A stretch of 64,000 nucleotides of DNA from positions 570,501 through 634,500 of the forward strand of contig BSWB01000001.1 of the NCBI GenBank assembly GCA_033239125.1. The letters run 5' to 3'. The translations under genes and the position numbers were made by a program. Origin of the DNA: Fagopyrum homotropicum (Eukaryota; Streptophyta; Magnoliopsida; Caryophyllales; Polygonaceae). Each line of letters begins with the position of its first letter. Position 1 is the stretch's first letter. Positions 23,619 to 35,491 of the stretch are shown here, piece by piece. The notes beneath the pieces were generated by a model, which saw nothing but the letters and a program-made list of their open reading frames with translations, was not told where the DNA came from and did not search any database.

Positions 23619-26600
23619 TTAGATTATGGTTCCCATGTAGCCGAATCCAACGATGGTGTAGGTGATGCTTTGGAGGAAGAGGTATATGTAGTAGCTATAC
23701 TTGCCATTCCTTAGATCATAGCACCCACAAGTAAAGAGGAACACTGCAAATCCAAGCTCTAGGAAGTTCATCCTGTAATTACCAAACTTTTATAAGTATC
23801 ATGGTCCAACTCTTTTGGCCTAAATATTTTTTAAATAAGCCCGACTTCTTAAAATTAACATTTTTACGAAGTAAATATGAATATCGTGTTTGATATTGAG
23901 CTTTTCACTCAAATATTATATCAATATCATATTCACACCTGATATATTTGATATCGATATCAAACTCTTTCTTAGAATGTAAATAAAGTTAAAAAAAAAT
24001 TACCTTTCAAGGAGCTTAGATCTAGGTCTTTTAGTGTTGGCTTTGTGAGTGGTAGCAACAAGATTTTCTCTGTCCTTAGCATTGGCTTTGTTCTTGACAA
24101 CATCTCCCAATTTCTCAGTCACTACCCATTCATTCACCCTCCCAATTTCTAGGAGTCCAATGAGGGCTGCCTTTGTTCTATGAAATGACATCACATTCTC
24201 AAACAATATCCAATAGAACAATAGATGGATTGACCTGCAAATAAACCCCAAAAAGAAAAAAGTTATTACTTAAAAATTTTATCCCGAGTTCAAATTTTAT
24301 TTTCGTGTAGTATAATGGTCGAGGAATTTAAAGCCCTTTATACTCAAAGTATTATGGACTAATGATATGAGGTATTGGGAGCGGATTTACCTTGGAGTAC
24401 CAACGGAGTTAAGTACGGTGATGATAGACGGGATATAGACGGATCCCCAGAGCGGAACTTCAACCTCGGGAATTAATATGGTGAGAGGAAGAACCACACA
24501 ATAGAAGAAGAAAGTCACCATATGAGCCACAAGCTTCCTCACTAGGAAGAAGCTATAAATGACATATACTTTCTTCCAAAATCTCACTTTCTACACACCA
24601 AAATAATACATATGTTATAAGCAAGAATACAAAAAGTTCAATAGATTAGTACAACGAGGTTTCAACCTAAAAATTAATTGACTATCAGCGGCTTTATATA
24701 TCAGGCCGATTCATTATGTGCAATATAAATTCGAGGTGAAGAGATGTAACCTTGTTTCTGACGATTTCCATGAACATCTTTCGAAAGAGATTGGCCGGTC
24801 CACATGACCATCTATGTTGTTGATATCTGAAGGCCTTTAGAGTACTTGGCAATTCACTTTTTGCCTAAAGTCATATAAATTCGAAAATAACTTTAAAATG
24901 GATCAATGTGAAAGCGTATCTGCTAAAAGTTCTATATTATATATAAAAAAAATATGTACAAGGAGCCTTAAAAAAAGGTTTGATACAAACCTGAAGATCA
25001 CCAAGGTACAAGAACTTCCATCCCCGAAGACTCGCTCGAACCGCGAGATCCATGTCCTCAACCGTGGTTCGATCCTTCCAACCTCCGGCCTCATTAATGG
25101 CCGCAATCCTCCATATTCCGGCGGTACCTTCACATTTCAACACAACAATGATAAAATTCCGATCAGTAAACATAACACGTACTATTTCGTAAATTGAATA
25201 GAGCTTTTATGTTTACCATTGAATCCAAAGAAAGCATGGGTTGCAGACCCAACTTCTTGTTCCACAGTAAAATGGTAATCAAGCGACATTTCTTGCATTC
25301 TTGTCATCAAGCACTCATCCGCATTCACTATTATTGCACGAATAGTATCATAATAAGAGTTCTATTTTAACATGTTATATTTTTTCGATTTGTAAAAAAA
25401 TATTAAATTGTTAAAAAAAGGATATGATAAAATTAATAAAATTGAATAGAATTTTTTTTTTTTGACAAACTTACCAAATCTCCAACGGGCTTGAACAAGT
25501 GCGATATCGGAGTTGTGCATCAGAAACGGAATAGATCTACGAAGAAAGTCGGATTCTGGTCGAAAATCAGCATCAAAAATCGCGACATACTCGCAATGCT
25601 TAACATAGTCATGCTTCAATCCTTCTTTTAGAGCACCAGCCTTGTAGCCTCCTCGAGTCTCTCGGATTTGGTACCTTATATTAAGACCCTTACTAGCCCA
25701 CCTTTGACATTCTAACTCGACCATATCCTATAATAATAAATATTTTTTATTTATTATAACAAAAAAAACACATATATTTACATTTTATTTTGTATGAAGA
25801 CACCTTAAATAATTCACATTAAAACTGATGAAAATTAATATACAAATTAAAATACTAGCATTTAGTTGAACTAAACTCAATTATCAAAATTAAAGAAAAC
25901 CTAAAAAATACACATTTAATTCGAGTAACATTAACATTAAAAACTCACATTATAACTGATGAAAATTAATATCTCATTTATGTCAATTCTCTTAACTTTC
26001 ACCTATAAATAAAATTCAATTCTAGTTTTACCATAGAAAATACCTAATGTACATAATGCCCACACCCAAATATTTTAATAATTTTTACAAAGCCCAATGG
26101 CCCTAAAACCCTCTCTAGTCTCCACCCCACAAGACACAAACAAGCCACCACCTACCCCATTTAGGAAAAAGATGATAATGGTAAAAAAAAAGAAAAATCA
26201 AAAATAAAGAAAAAAGAAAAGGGTCAACTAGGGGTGAGCAAAAATATTCGATCCGCTAATTCGAAGATCTGATCCGGAAAAATCCGAATACAAAGATATC
26301 CGACAATTGGTGATTCAAGTCCGATCTGATCCGGGCATATTTTTCGGATCATAGGATCGGATCAGGGTTTATAGGGAAAAGTCGGATCGGATCGGATATA
26401 TCCGACTAGTCTAAGACTAAGTGTCTGAATCGGATCAGATATCCGTCAGGAAAAAATTGTCGGATATCCGGATGTTTTTGGATCGGACTTTCTAAAGTTT
26501 TGTCAGATCGGATATCCGGAGATGCTCGGCCATAGGGTCAACTACTAAAAAAAAACCCCAGAATTTTAAAATATTTTACAAAAATACCCTAATTGTACCT

Positions 26601-27105
26601 TAATGGCAGGGTCAGTTGAATCATCAAGAACTTGAATCACAAGGCGATCAGATGGCCAAGATAAATTACAAGCAGCACCAATGGAGATTTTGTAAACCTG
26701 AAAAAAACCCACAAACACAAATAAAAAATTAAAATAAAACAAAAACAAAAACAAGAAAAAAAAACAAAAACAAAAACAAACCTCTTTCTCATTGTACATG
26801 GGGATTTGAATGAGAACAGGAGGAAAGTGAGAGCTACCCATTTCAATATCATCAGGAACATGTTCAAATTTGTATCTTTTATGAGGTTTTTTCCAAAAGA
26901 GCTTAACAAGAACGATAACCACACCCATATAAAGCCTTTCCATGAACAACATGAAAGACATAATCAAGCATAAGTAAACACATAATCTCAACAATGGAAC
27001 TATGACTGGTTGTTTGATTAGCTCCCACATCGATTGAATTTGCCCTGTAATGTCTCCTCTTGCTCCTACCCATCCATCTTGAATCATCTGCACTTGCTCT
27101 GCCAT
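23619..27105 (-). CDS. CSLA: glucomannan 4-beta-mannosyltransferase (CSLA, GT2)
   Basis: Nine exons: 27105-26782, 26697-26599, 25727-25475, 25327-25217, 25127-24991, 24864-24751, 24590-24391, 24234-24004, 23772-23619. All junctions are GT-AG and in phase, giving 540 aa, the usual CSLA length. The enzyme sits in the Golgi membrane and polymerises GDP-mannose (and GDP-glucose) into (gluco)mannan backbone. The N-terminus has a membrane segment around residues 36-75. The glycosyltransferase core has LDDSTD (about 132-137), FDADF (192-196), TVEDMD (284-289) and QQHRW (323-327), the D, D, D, QxxRW signature of family GT2. C-terminal hydrophobic segments form the remaining membrane part. The protein ends FGYMGTII. 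The sequence most resembles the CSLA9/CSLA2 type, but I cannot settle the orthologue. Confidence 0.93.
26229..26534. mobile_element. hAT-type MITE in CSLA intron 2
   Basis: The ends TAGGGGTGAGCA and the complement of TGCTCGGCCATA form short inverted repeats. The flanks GGGTCAAC (26221-26228) and GGGTCAAC (26535-26542) are an exact 8-bp target duplication, as for hAT elements. The interior is rich in GGATCGGAT/ATCCGA motifs. It lies in the intron between CSLA exons 2 and 3, close to exon 2. Confidence 0.85.
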
Positions 27106-27365
27106 TTTTGAAAAACAGAGGATGGGATTTTTTCTGGATTTTGAGATTAATGAACAATTGAAAATGGAATTGTCAAAGGGGGTTCAGAATTGAGACCCCC
27201 TGTTGATGATTTTCGAATTTCTGGCAACAAAGAAAACACTTTTTTGTATGTTTCTGCTAAACTGAAAGCAAAAACCCAGAAACAGAAAGAGGGAAAGAGG
27301 AAACAGAGGAAATGGAAGGGAGGAGACAATTGAAGGATAGAGAGAGATAAACGGCTTCTTAGATC

Positions 27366-27377
27366 TTTTTTATAATC
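27366..27377 (-). promoter_or_regulatory. TATA box candidate of CSLA
   Basis: On the minus strand the sequence reads GATTATAAAAAAGATC. It lies about 265 bp upstream of the CSLA start codon, ahead of a CT-rich leader, which fits a core promoter. Confidence 0.5.
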
Positions 27378-27379
27378 TC

Positions 27380-28576
27380 ATTTTAGAGTTTTTTTTTTAA
27401 TTTTATTTTGATTTTCTTTTTTAATATTTTTTTAATAATCTAATGTAATGTAATGCCATCTTTAGTAATATTTTAGTCTAAATAATTTTTTAGAAACGGT
27501 CGAGAAAAATGAAATTTTATGATAAATATTTTTTTTGAACAAGGTATTTAGAGATTTGTTTTTATTTTTAATCCATGTATTTTTATTTATTTTTGTAATA
27601 CATCACCGTTGTCACTAAAAATATAATTAACTAGTTAAATTATTAAATTATTTAAAAAAAATTGGTGAAATAAACTTTTTTTTATCACTTTATTAGTATA
27701 TTTACTAACTGAAATTAATAAAATTATGTTATAAACCTATTTAATAGAACAATATTGGTAAATGGCATAATTAGAGATATTATCCAATTATGTTTTGTGA
27801 CACTTTTTAGGTTTCATACCCGACTTATATTCGTTATAATATGTTATCAAAAATGAAATTAAAATGAAAACAAATCTATTCTAATTATACGTCATTAAAA
27901 ATTTATAAAATTAAGTCTTTGGTGATCAAATTTTTTATTTGTAGTGTAAAATGCATTTTTTAATTTTATTTTTTTATATGTTTAAAACTAATCAAATTCT
28001 ACTTTATTTAATTGAAGTAACGTAAAACGATTTCATTGTATGAATAAGAGTGTATACATGAAATAGATTTATTTTTATATAATTTTTATTTTATAATCAC
28101 AAACAAAGGGTAACTATATATTTGATTGTATAGTCATAATAATGTCGATTTATATTTTATAATACAAAATTTTGGTTTTTAAATTATAAAAAATGTAAGA
28201 AAATGAAGTGAAACTTTAAAAATGTAAATTTTTGAAAATTTTGAAACATTAATTTGTGAACATCCCAATGAGTTTTCTTGTTTTTTTTACCTATCCTCTA
28301 TTGTATCTTACTACATTTATTACATATTTATTTAACAATTATTGTTATTAGTAAGCGGTCATTCAACACAAACAGGTCAAATATTTAGTCAAACAATATG
28401 GTTAAAGATTTTAACTGCCATGTTTATTGACCTCTAGATATTTATTGTCCACATTAATTTTATGGGAAAAAAACATCCAAGGTAATTAAAACATGTAATG
28501 CAAATTTTTATAAACATTTATTGATCACATTAATTATTTGATTTTGGAAATAATTTTATAGGTTTATAAATAGTCG
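27380..28576. other. intergenic, AT-rich
   Basis: CSLA upstream DNA. Very AT-rich, no ORF with support, no delimited element. Confidence 0.5.
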
Positions 28577-28585
28577 TTATTTCAA

Positions 28586-30291
28586 GGATTTTTCCGTTTG
28601 GTACCCCTGAGTTTTTGGCTTTTTCGGATGGTGCCCAAAGTTTTTTACGTTTCCGTTTGGTGCCCCCGAGTTTTTGGCTTTTCCGGATGGTGCCCAAAGT
28701 TTTTCACTTTTCCGCTTGGTACCCTTAAGATTTCGAAATTTCCGTTCCGTACCCTTTTTTTTTCTAAAATAACGTTTCTTTTATTAAATTTATAAAAACA
28801 AGAAAAAAATAATATAATAACAATTATATATCATAAGTTTAGAAGACAAATATATTTTATTTTTTTTGGTGGTAGACAAGTATATTTTAGTTAAACAAAT
28901 TTAATCAAATATTAATAAATTATAATATTTCTTAAAATATAAGATTCTTACATATTATTTTCTAATTTTTAATATATTTATTACTATTTGATACTTTATC
29001 ATATTTTGCATCAAAACATGAGAAATTTATTATATTTTAAAATTACATATAATTTATATCTATATGATATTTCGTTGTTAGTATTATATAAATGAAAATT
29101 TTGATTCAATGTGAGAGTGTATTTTTTTGGAAAAATCTTCCAAAATCATAGGATATTCTTTTTTTATTTTGAAAAATTGAATGCCCGTTTTGAATGTTCT
29201 ACGTTATACATTTATCAATGATTTATTTCATATATCATAATACAAATTTTCTTTATAAAAATTATTTTGTATAAAACATAAATTTACTTTTTTCATGTTT
29301 TGATGTACAATATCAATAATATGTTTTTTTTTAAAGTGGTTAATATAGATCTGATTATTTAAGCATGTATGACTCTAATTAATCTATCAAGAATATGTTT
29401 TTTTAATAAGATTTTTCAAAGCATACCAAATGATGATAACCTATATCATCATGAATACAGATTGCTGTCATCCATACTGATAAATTATGTAATGATTATA
29501 GACAGTTTGTTCTTCTTCTGTAAATTACGCTATGGAAAATGTCTTAAAATGTTTAGTGACTTAATATCATAATATCAGATATGTTTTCGTGTTTTTCTAA
29601 TTTGATATTAATCTAAAATAGAAGATGAAGAGTTCATTGACATTTCATGTAGGTTCTCATTTTACCACGTTTGATCAAACAAGAGAAATAGAATTCTTAA
29701 GCTGATAGGATATATACTATCTAAATTTTAAATTTGTATAATTAACTTGTTTGATTTAAACTATATTACCTAAAATATTAATTAAGCAGTTTTATTATCA
29801 AATAATAATAACTAGTTTTTGTATATAATATAAATTTTTTTTTTCCATATTTTGATGTAAAATATGATAAAGTATCAAATAGTAATAAATATATTAAAAA
29901 TTATAAAATAATATGTAAGAATCTTATATTTTAAGAAATATCATAATTTATTAATATTTGATTAAATTTGTTTAACTAAAATATACTTATCTCCCACCAA
30001 AAAAAATAAAATATACTTGTCTTCAAAATTTATAATATATAATTGTTATTATATTATTATTATTTTTTTTTATAAATTTAATAAAAGAAACATTATTTTA
30101 GACAAAAAAAAAAAAGAAACAAGGGTACGGAACGGAAATTTCGAAATCTTAGGGGTACCAAGCGGAAAAGTGAAAACCTTTGGGCACCATCCGGAAAAGT
30201 CAAAAACTCGGGGGTACCAAACGGAAACGTAAAAAACTTTGGGCACCGTCCGGAAAAGCCAAAAACTTAGGGGTACCAAACGGAAAATTCC
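28586..30291. mobile_element. Mutator-like element with about 440-bp TIRs, 1.7 kb
   Basis: The left arm (28586 to about 29020) and right arm (about 29850-30291) are inverted copies over about 440 bp. The first 190 bp of each arm contain a repeated module with CCGTTTGGTACCCC, GAGTTTTTGGCTTTT, CGGATGGTGCCCAAAG and CCGTTCCGTACCC. The flanks TTATTTCAA (28577-28585) and TTATTTCAA (30292-30300) are an exact 9-bp target duplication. The interior (29020-29850) is AT-rich without a transposase frame. A transcript across it would fold into a very long hairpin. Confidence 0.88.
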
Positions 30292-30300
30292 TTATTTCAA

Positions 30301-30560
30301 TTACCTATGGATCTTCTATAAAATTTCGAAGATGAACGTTTATGCTCGTATCTTCTTGTTGGTTGGATCTTCCTACTTTTTCTTGAAGACTTTTTTGTTT
30401 TCGGGTTACTTTTTTAATGTATTTTTGTATATTTCGTTTCTACTTTGGTTTGAGGTCCTTCATGACGGTTAATCCGTTTGCCGATTTTTTTCGGCCTTAC
30501 AATCCACTAGACGGCACGCCGTCTAAGGGTTCGAACCGCTTTCTATTTTTCTGAAAATTG
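30301..30560 (+). mobile_element. LINE/retroposon tail family, second copy
   Basis: The sequence from about 30330, with TTCATGACGGTTAATCCG, GATTTTTTTCGGCC, GACGGCACGCCGTC and GAACCGCTTTC, matches the minus-strand element at 3646-3850 at about 70-80% by eye. No clear poly(A) follows. It directly abuts the right flank of the Mutator-like element. Confidence 0.45.
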
Positions 30561-31891
<1,331 letters not shown>

Positions 31892-32392
31892 TGTTGGAGA
31901 TAATAAAGTCCCACATCGAAAGATGGGGACACTCCGAGCCTGATATATAAGGTCGGTGGGCTACTCCTCCTATTGCCAATTGGTTTTAGGATGGAACCTC
32001 GCCGGGTTTATGTGCTGGGCTTGGGCCTAATGCGCATGTGCGCTCGTATGCACACGACCCCGGTCAACCGGTCCGTCTGTATCGGACTTTGACATGGTAT
32101 CAGAGCGGTTAGCCTCAAGTCGGCTCGCGATCCTAACCTGTGGACAAGTGCAACTCGGTCTATATCCTCTAGTTGCACTTGCGGGGGCGTGTTGGAGATA
32201 ATAAAGTCCCACATCGAAAGATGGGGACACTCCGAGCCTGATATATAAGGTCGGTGGGCTACTCCTCCTATTGCCAATTGGTTTTAGGATGGAACCTCGC
32301 CGGGTTTATGTGCTGGGCTTGGGCCTAATGCGCATGTGCGCTCGTATGCACACGACCCCGGTCAACCGGTCCGTCTGTATCGGACTTTGACA
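31892..32392 (+). mobile_element. TRIM retrotransposon with apparently identical 203-bp LTRs
   Basis: LTRs are 31892-32094 and 32190-32392; both begin TGTTGGAGATAATAAAG and end CTTTGACA, and I saw no difference between them. The primer-binding site TGGTATCAGAGC at 32095-32106 is complementary to the 3' end of initiator tRNA-Met. A purine-rich tract GCGGGGGCG precedes LTR2. The flanks CCTTT (31887-31891) and CCTTT (32393-32397) are an exact 5-bp target duplication. The interior is only 95 bp and non-coding, so this is a terminal-repeat retrotransposon in miniature, moved by proteins supplied elsewhere. Confidence 0.95.
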
Positions 32393-32397
32393 CCTTT

Positions 32398-33173
32398 ACA
32401 GAACCCGGATCCGTCATGTGTTTATAAATTTCATTGCCTTGTATGTAATATCACTAAAAACTAGTAGGGATTTTACAAAACTATTTGACTTGAATAATTA
32501 AATTATAAGAGTGATGCTTGTTCAACTTCGTGTAGTTAAGTAAAAAAAAACATACTTAACCATAAACTTAAAAATATCAAGGTATCTTTATGTACATAAC
32601 TATTTTATCATTCTACTTACACGTGCATTGGTTCCTAAAGCAATTAAAATAAAATAATATTTTATGCTCCGTTGTTTAAATTATTTCTTATTTTAGTATT
32701 ATTAGCGGCATGAAATTCAGCTGATTTTTGGGAATTTATGCACTTCTTTAAGGTACACAAAATAACATGTCTTTTGTTGAAACCAAAACAAAACCCTATC
32801 CAAACTCGTCCTTCTTTTAGATCATTATAGACGTATCGGAAATTTTCTATATTTATACTACAGCTACGCACTTTACGTCTTTAGTTAGGTTAGATGGAAA
32901 TCTTAGATGAAATTCTCAACTATGTACACGAGGTCCGTAGTTGTGGTGACTACTACATATTTTTGTCGGTACGTATAAAAATCTTTTTTTATCCGTATTT
33001 GTAAAAAAAATCCATATTTCAATACGTTTTTTGAAAATTTATTATCAAATGTTGATTTGTAAAGTCGGATGTACAATATTTGGATAGTTGATTTCAATGA
33101 TTTAATATTTTGTTGAGTTATTTGTGGATTTAGGGAAGTCCTAATGATTTGCAAGCATTGAGGGGCAACCATC
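32398..33173. other. intergenic, AT-rich
   Basis: No gene or delimited element. A short GGATCCG-rich context around the TRIM (31805-31880 and about 32400-32415) shows the TRIM landed in an older repeat. Confidence 0.4.
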
Positions 33174-33417
33174 TGTAACATCCCGATAAATTGCTATCCC
33201 GCATCATTTGAATGAGGATTTGTGATTGACTTATAAGGATGAGTTGCTACTCATGTCAATAACAATTCTTCTTTTACAATGGCAGAGTGAGGACAAATAA
33301 CTTTGGAGTTAAGCGTGCTCGTGTGGGAGCAATTTCAGGATGTATGACTTCCTGAGAAGTTTTCTGCGCAAGCATGGTTGGCATGGGGACAACGTCCCTA
33401 AGACCTCGGGTCTTACA
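33174..33417 (+). mobile_element. Cassandra-type TRIM solo LTR with 5S rRNA-like region
   Basis: The 244-bp sequence begins TGTAACATCC and ends GGTCTTACA. At 33301-33360 it contains GGAGTTAAGCGTGCTCG and AGGATGTATGACTTCCTGAG, closely matching the internal Pol III control region (A box to C box) of plant 5S rRNA. Carrying a 5S-like promoter in the LTR defines the Cassandra family. The flanks CCATC and ACATC match at 4 of 5 positions. No second LTR or internal region is seen, so this is a solo LTR left by recombination. Confidence 0.85.
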
Positions 33418-35118
33418 ACATCTTAGAATATTTTTAGACTTAGGTTTCATTAAAAACTAGATAATCAATTATGTTTTTATTTTGTTCTAATCATAATATA
33501 AAAAAATGTTGTATAATTTTATATGAACTATATTACTTACAAAATGTTTAATAATTGTAGTCATAAACTAGCATTTGTTATAAAATAGAATCCGACGATG
33601 AATTGGGATGTGTTTAGTTGTTGGTGGGATTATATTTGAGGTTTTAATCTAAATGAGGTTATAGGTTATTTTTAAAATTTTTTTATTGAATTATTTAAAT
33701 AATTTAGATATTGGTGTTTAGTTGTATTTTTAATGTGATTATTTTATATAAAAAAAATAAATTCTAAATATAACATCATATAACCTTAGAAGAAACGGGA
33801 GGTGTTATATACACAATATCGATTTGAACGCCAACGCTTTCCACGGCACTCAAATCTTAAAATAAAGGGGGGGCCAAAATTTTGAGAAAAAAAAAAGAAG
33901 TTTTTGGACGCCAGTGTATGGCGTTAGCGCCCAAAAACCCTTTTTTTGCCTTTTTTTTATAAAGATTTGAGCGCTTTTGGAAAGCGTTAACGCACGATTT
34001 GAACGCCATCGAAATACGTTTGTATTTTACTTTTATAAAACAAACCTCGTGCCTTTAACTTTTTTGTCAACTTATCGTCCCTGACAAAATATATTTTTTT
34101 CAAAATAAAAAAAATCTCCAAATCACATCCGCTAAATTTGGAAATATAAGATTATTTTAAAATCTAAAAGGGAAACCAAGTGGGTGAACTAAAACCCAAA
34201 GACTCCCTTAAAAGAGACATGATTCACTTAAAACAAATAAATAATATTATCCATTAATTTGTGAAGCTTCTGGATCAAAGAGGTTGAAGTAAGTGAACAG
34301 CTTTAACTAAAGATTAACAAGGGTGTTCGTTCAACCTCAAACCTAATTTTTTAAGATTTAAATAAAGTGTTTGTTATCTAAATAAAGTAAATAGATGTGG
34401 GAGTTGTTATGTTAGGGAGAGAAGTGTAGATAAGGCGTTACAGATTAAATTGGGTCGTTCATTCACTTGATTCAATAAATTATATTCATTTATATCATTT
34501 AATAATTTAAGAGAGGTGTACGAGGATAATTTTGCCCAGTTAAAATATGTTAAAAGGAGGAGAAGGTGATGACATTTATGTAATTTCATGGAAAAACTGT
34601 AACAATTATTATCTCGATTCATAGTTTTAGTCCATTTCGTTCAAAAAGTATGCACTCTCAATTCTCATATTTTCTATAGTTAGTTCATGTATTGTTTTGT
34701 TAATTTGGTAGTTATGTTTAAGGGCGGGTACAATTCCCGCCAATCCCGGCCCTGTCTCGATTCCGGCGAGATTCATTCAAAATTTGAAAACTCGTATTTT
34801 CGTCCCGAACCTGCCACACCAAAAATTATCCGGGACGAGATATGTGTCTTAACTTCTTCATTCCATTAGGTCCATCCCGTCCCGTATATAAAAAAGTTTT
34901 TAATTTAAAATAATAAATATAAATAAAATCCCATTTTGTTTCCTTACCGGTATCAACACTAATCAAATTTTACTACAATTATTTAAAACCACAAGGAATG
35001 ATTTCATAAAATTTCATGAATAAGGTAAACATATGGAATAGATTCATTTCCATTCCGTTTCCGGACTTCTAACCAAACGGGGTTTTAATATACAAATGTA
35101 GTACACACTATACAAGCA
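33418..35118. other. intergenic with degenerate repeats
   Basis: About 33825-34025 holds a GC-rich palindromic stretch (GGACGCCAGTGTATGGCGTT, GCGCTTTTGGAAAGCGTTAACGC). About 34720-34880 holds a CCCGTCCC/GGCGGG-rich repeat of the kind found in MITE cores. Nothing codes for protein with support. Confidence 0.4.
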
Positions 35119-35276
35119 AAGGATAAAAATAGATCCATATTTTCCACCTGAAAATGGGCCAATAAGGGGTATCACAGATATCCCAGGTTATCCTCTTCAA
35201 AGGACAGCCTGTTTATACCAGAAATATCATTTAAGATGTATTGGTGTGACCAAACTGTTTATACCAGAAATATCAG
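35119..35276 (+). repeat. scrambled patch of PTM-like exon sequence
   Basis: The + strand here matches PTM exon 2 (58993-59279). Stretch 35129-35203 aligns with 58993-59068 (shared runs include GAAAATGGGCCAATAAGGGG and TATCACAGATATCCCAGG). Stretch 35225-35268 aligns with 59229-59275 (AAGATGTATTGGTGTGA, TTTATACCAGAA). A second TTTATACCAGAA at 35212-35223 and AGGATAAAAATAG at about 35119-35132 also match exon 2 but in the wrong order. The patch is bounded by a direct repeat of AATATACAAATG...TACACACTATACAAG (about 35089-35117 and 35297-35325). It lies in the 3' flank of the hAT-like gene that is transcribed from the minus strand. Confidence 0.8.
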
Positions 35277-35491
35277 AACTTCCAAGATTGAATCTAATAT
35301 ACAAATGCAATACACACTATACAAGGGAAGGAGGAGTATATACCAAATAAAGTTCCTGAGCTGCAGCAAAAACACATCCTAGGACTCCATGGAAGACTGC
35401 AAGCATGGCATCAGATTTGAACTCGATTTTCCAGATAACTATACACATCCCAGCAAAAGAATCAACAAACAATTTCAATTTGAAGCCAATT

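Noticed and set aside
26637..26924. 95-codon minus-strand ORF overlapping CSLA exon 1
   Set aside because: Out-of-frame shadow of exon 1 running into intron 1.
27147..27329. Two long upstream frames in the CSLA leader
   Set aside because: Both begin with TTG, not ATG, so they are not scanning uORFs.
33301..33360. A genuine 5S rRNA gene
   Set aside because: Only the internal control region matches; the 5' third and 3' end of 5S are absent and the segment sits inside an LTR.
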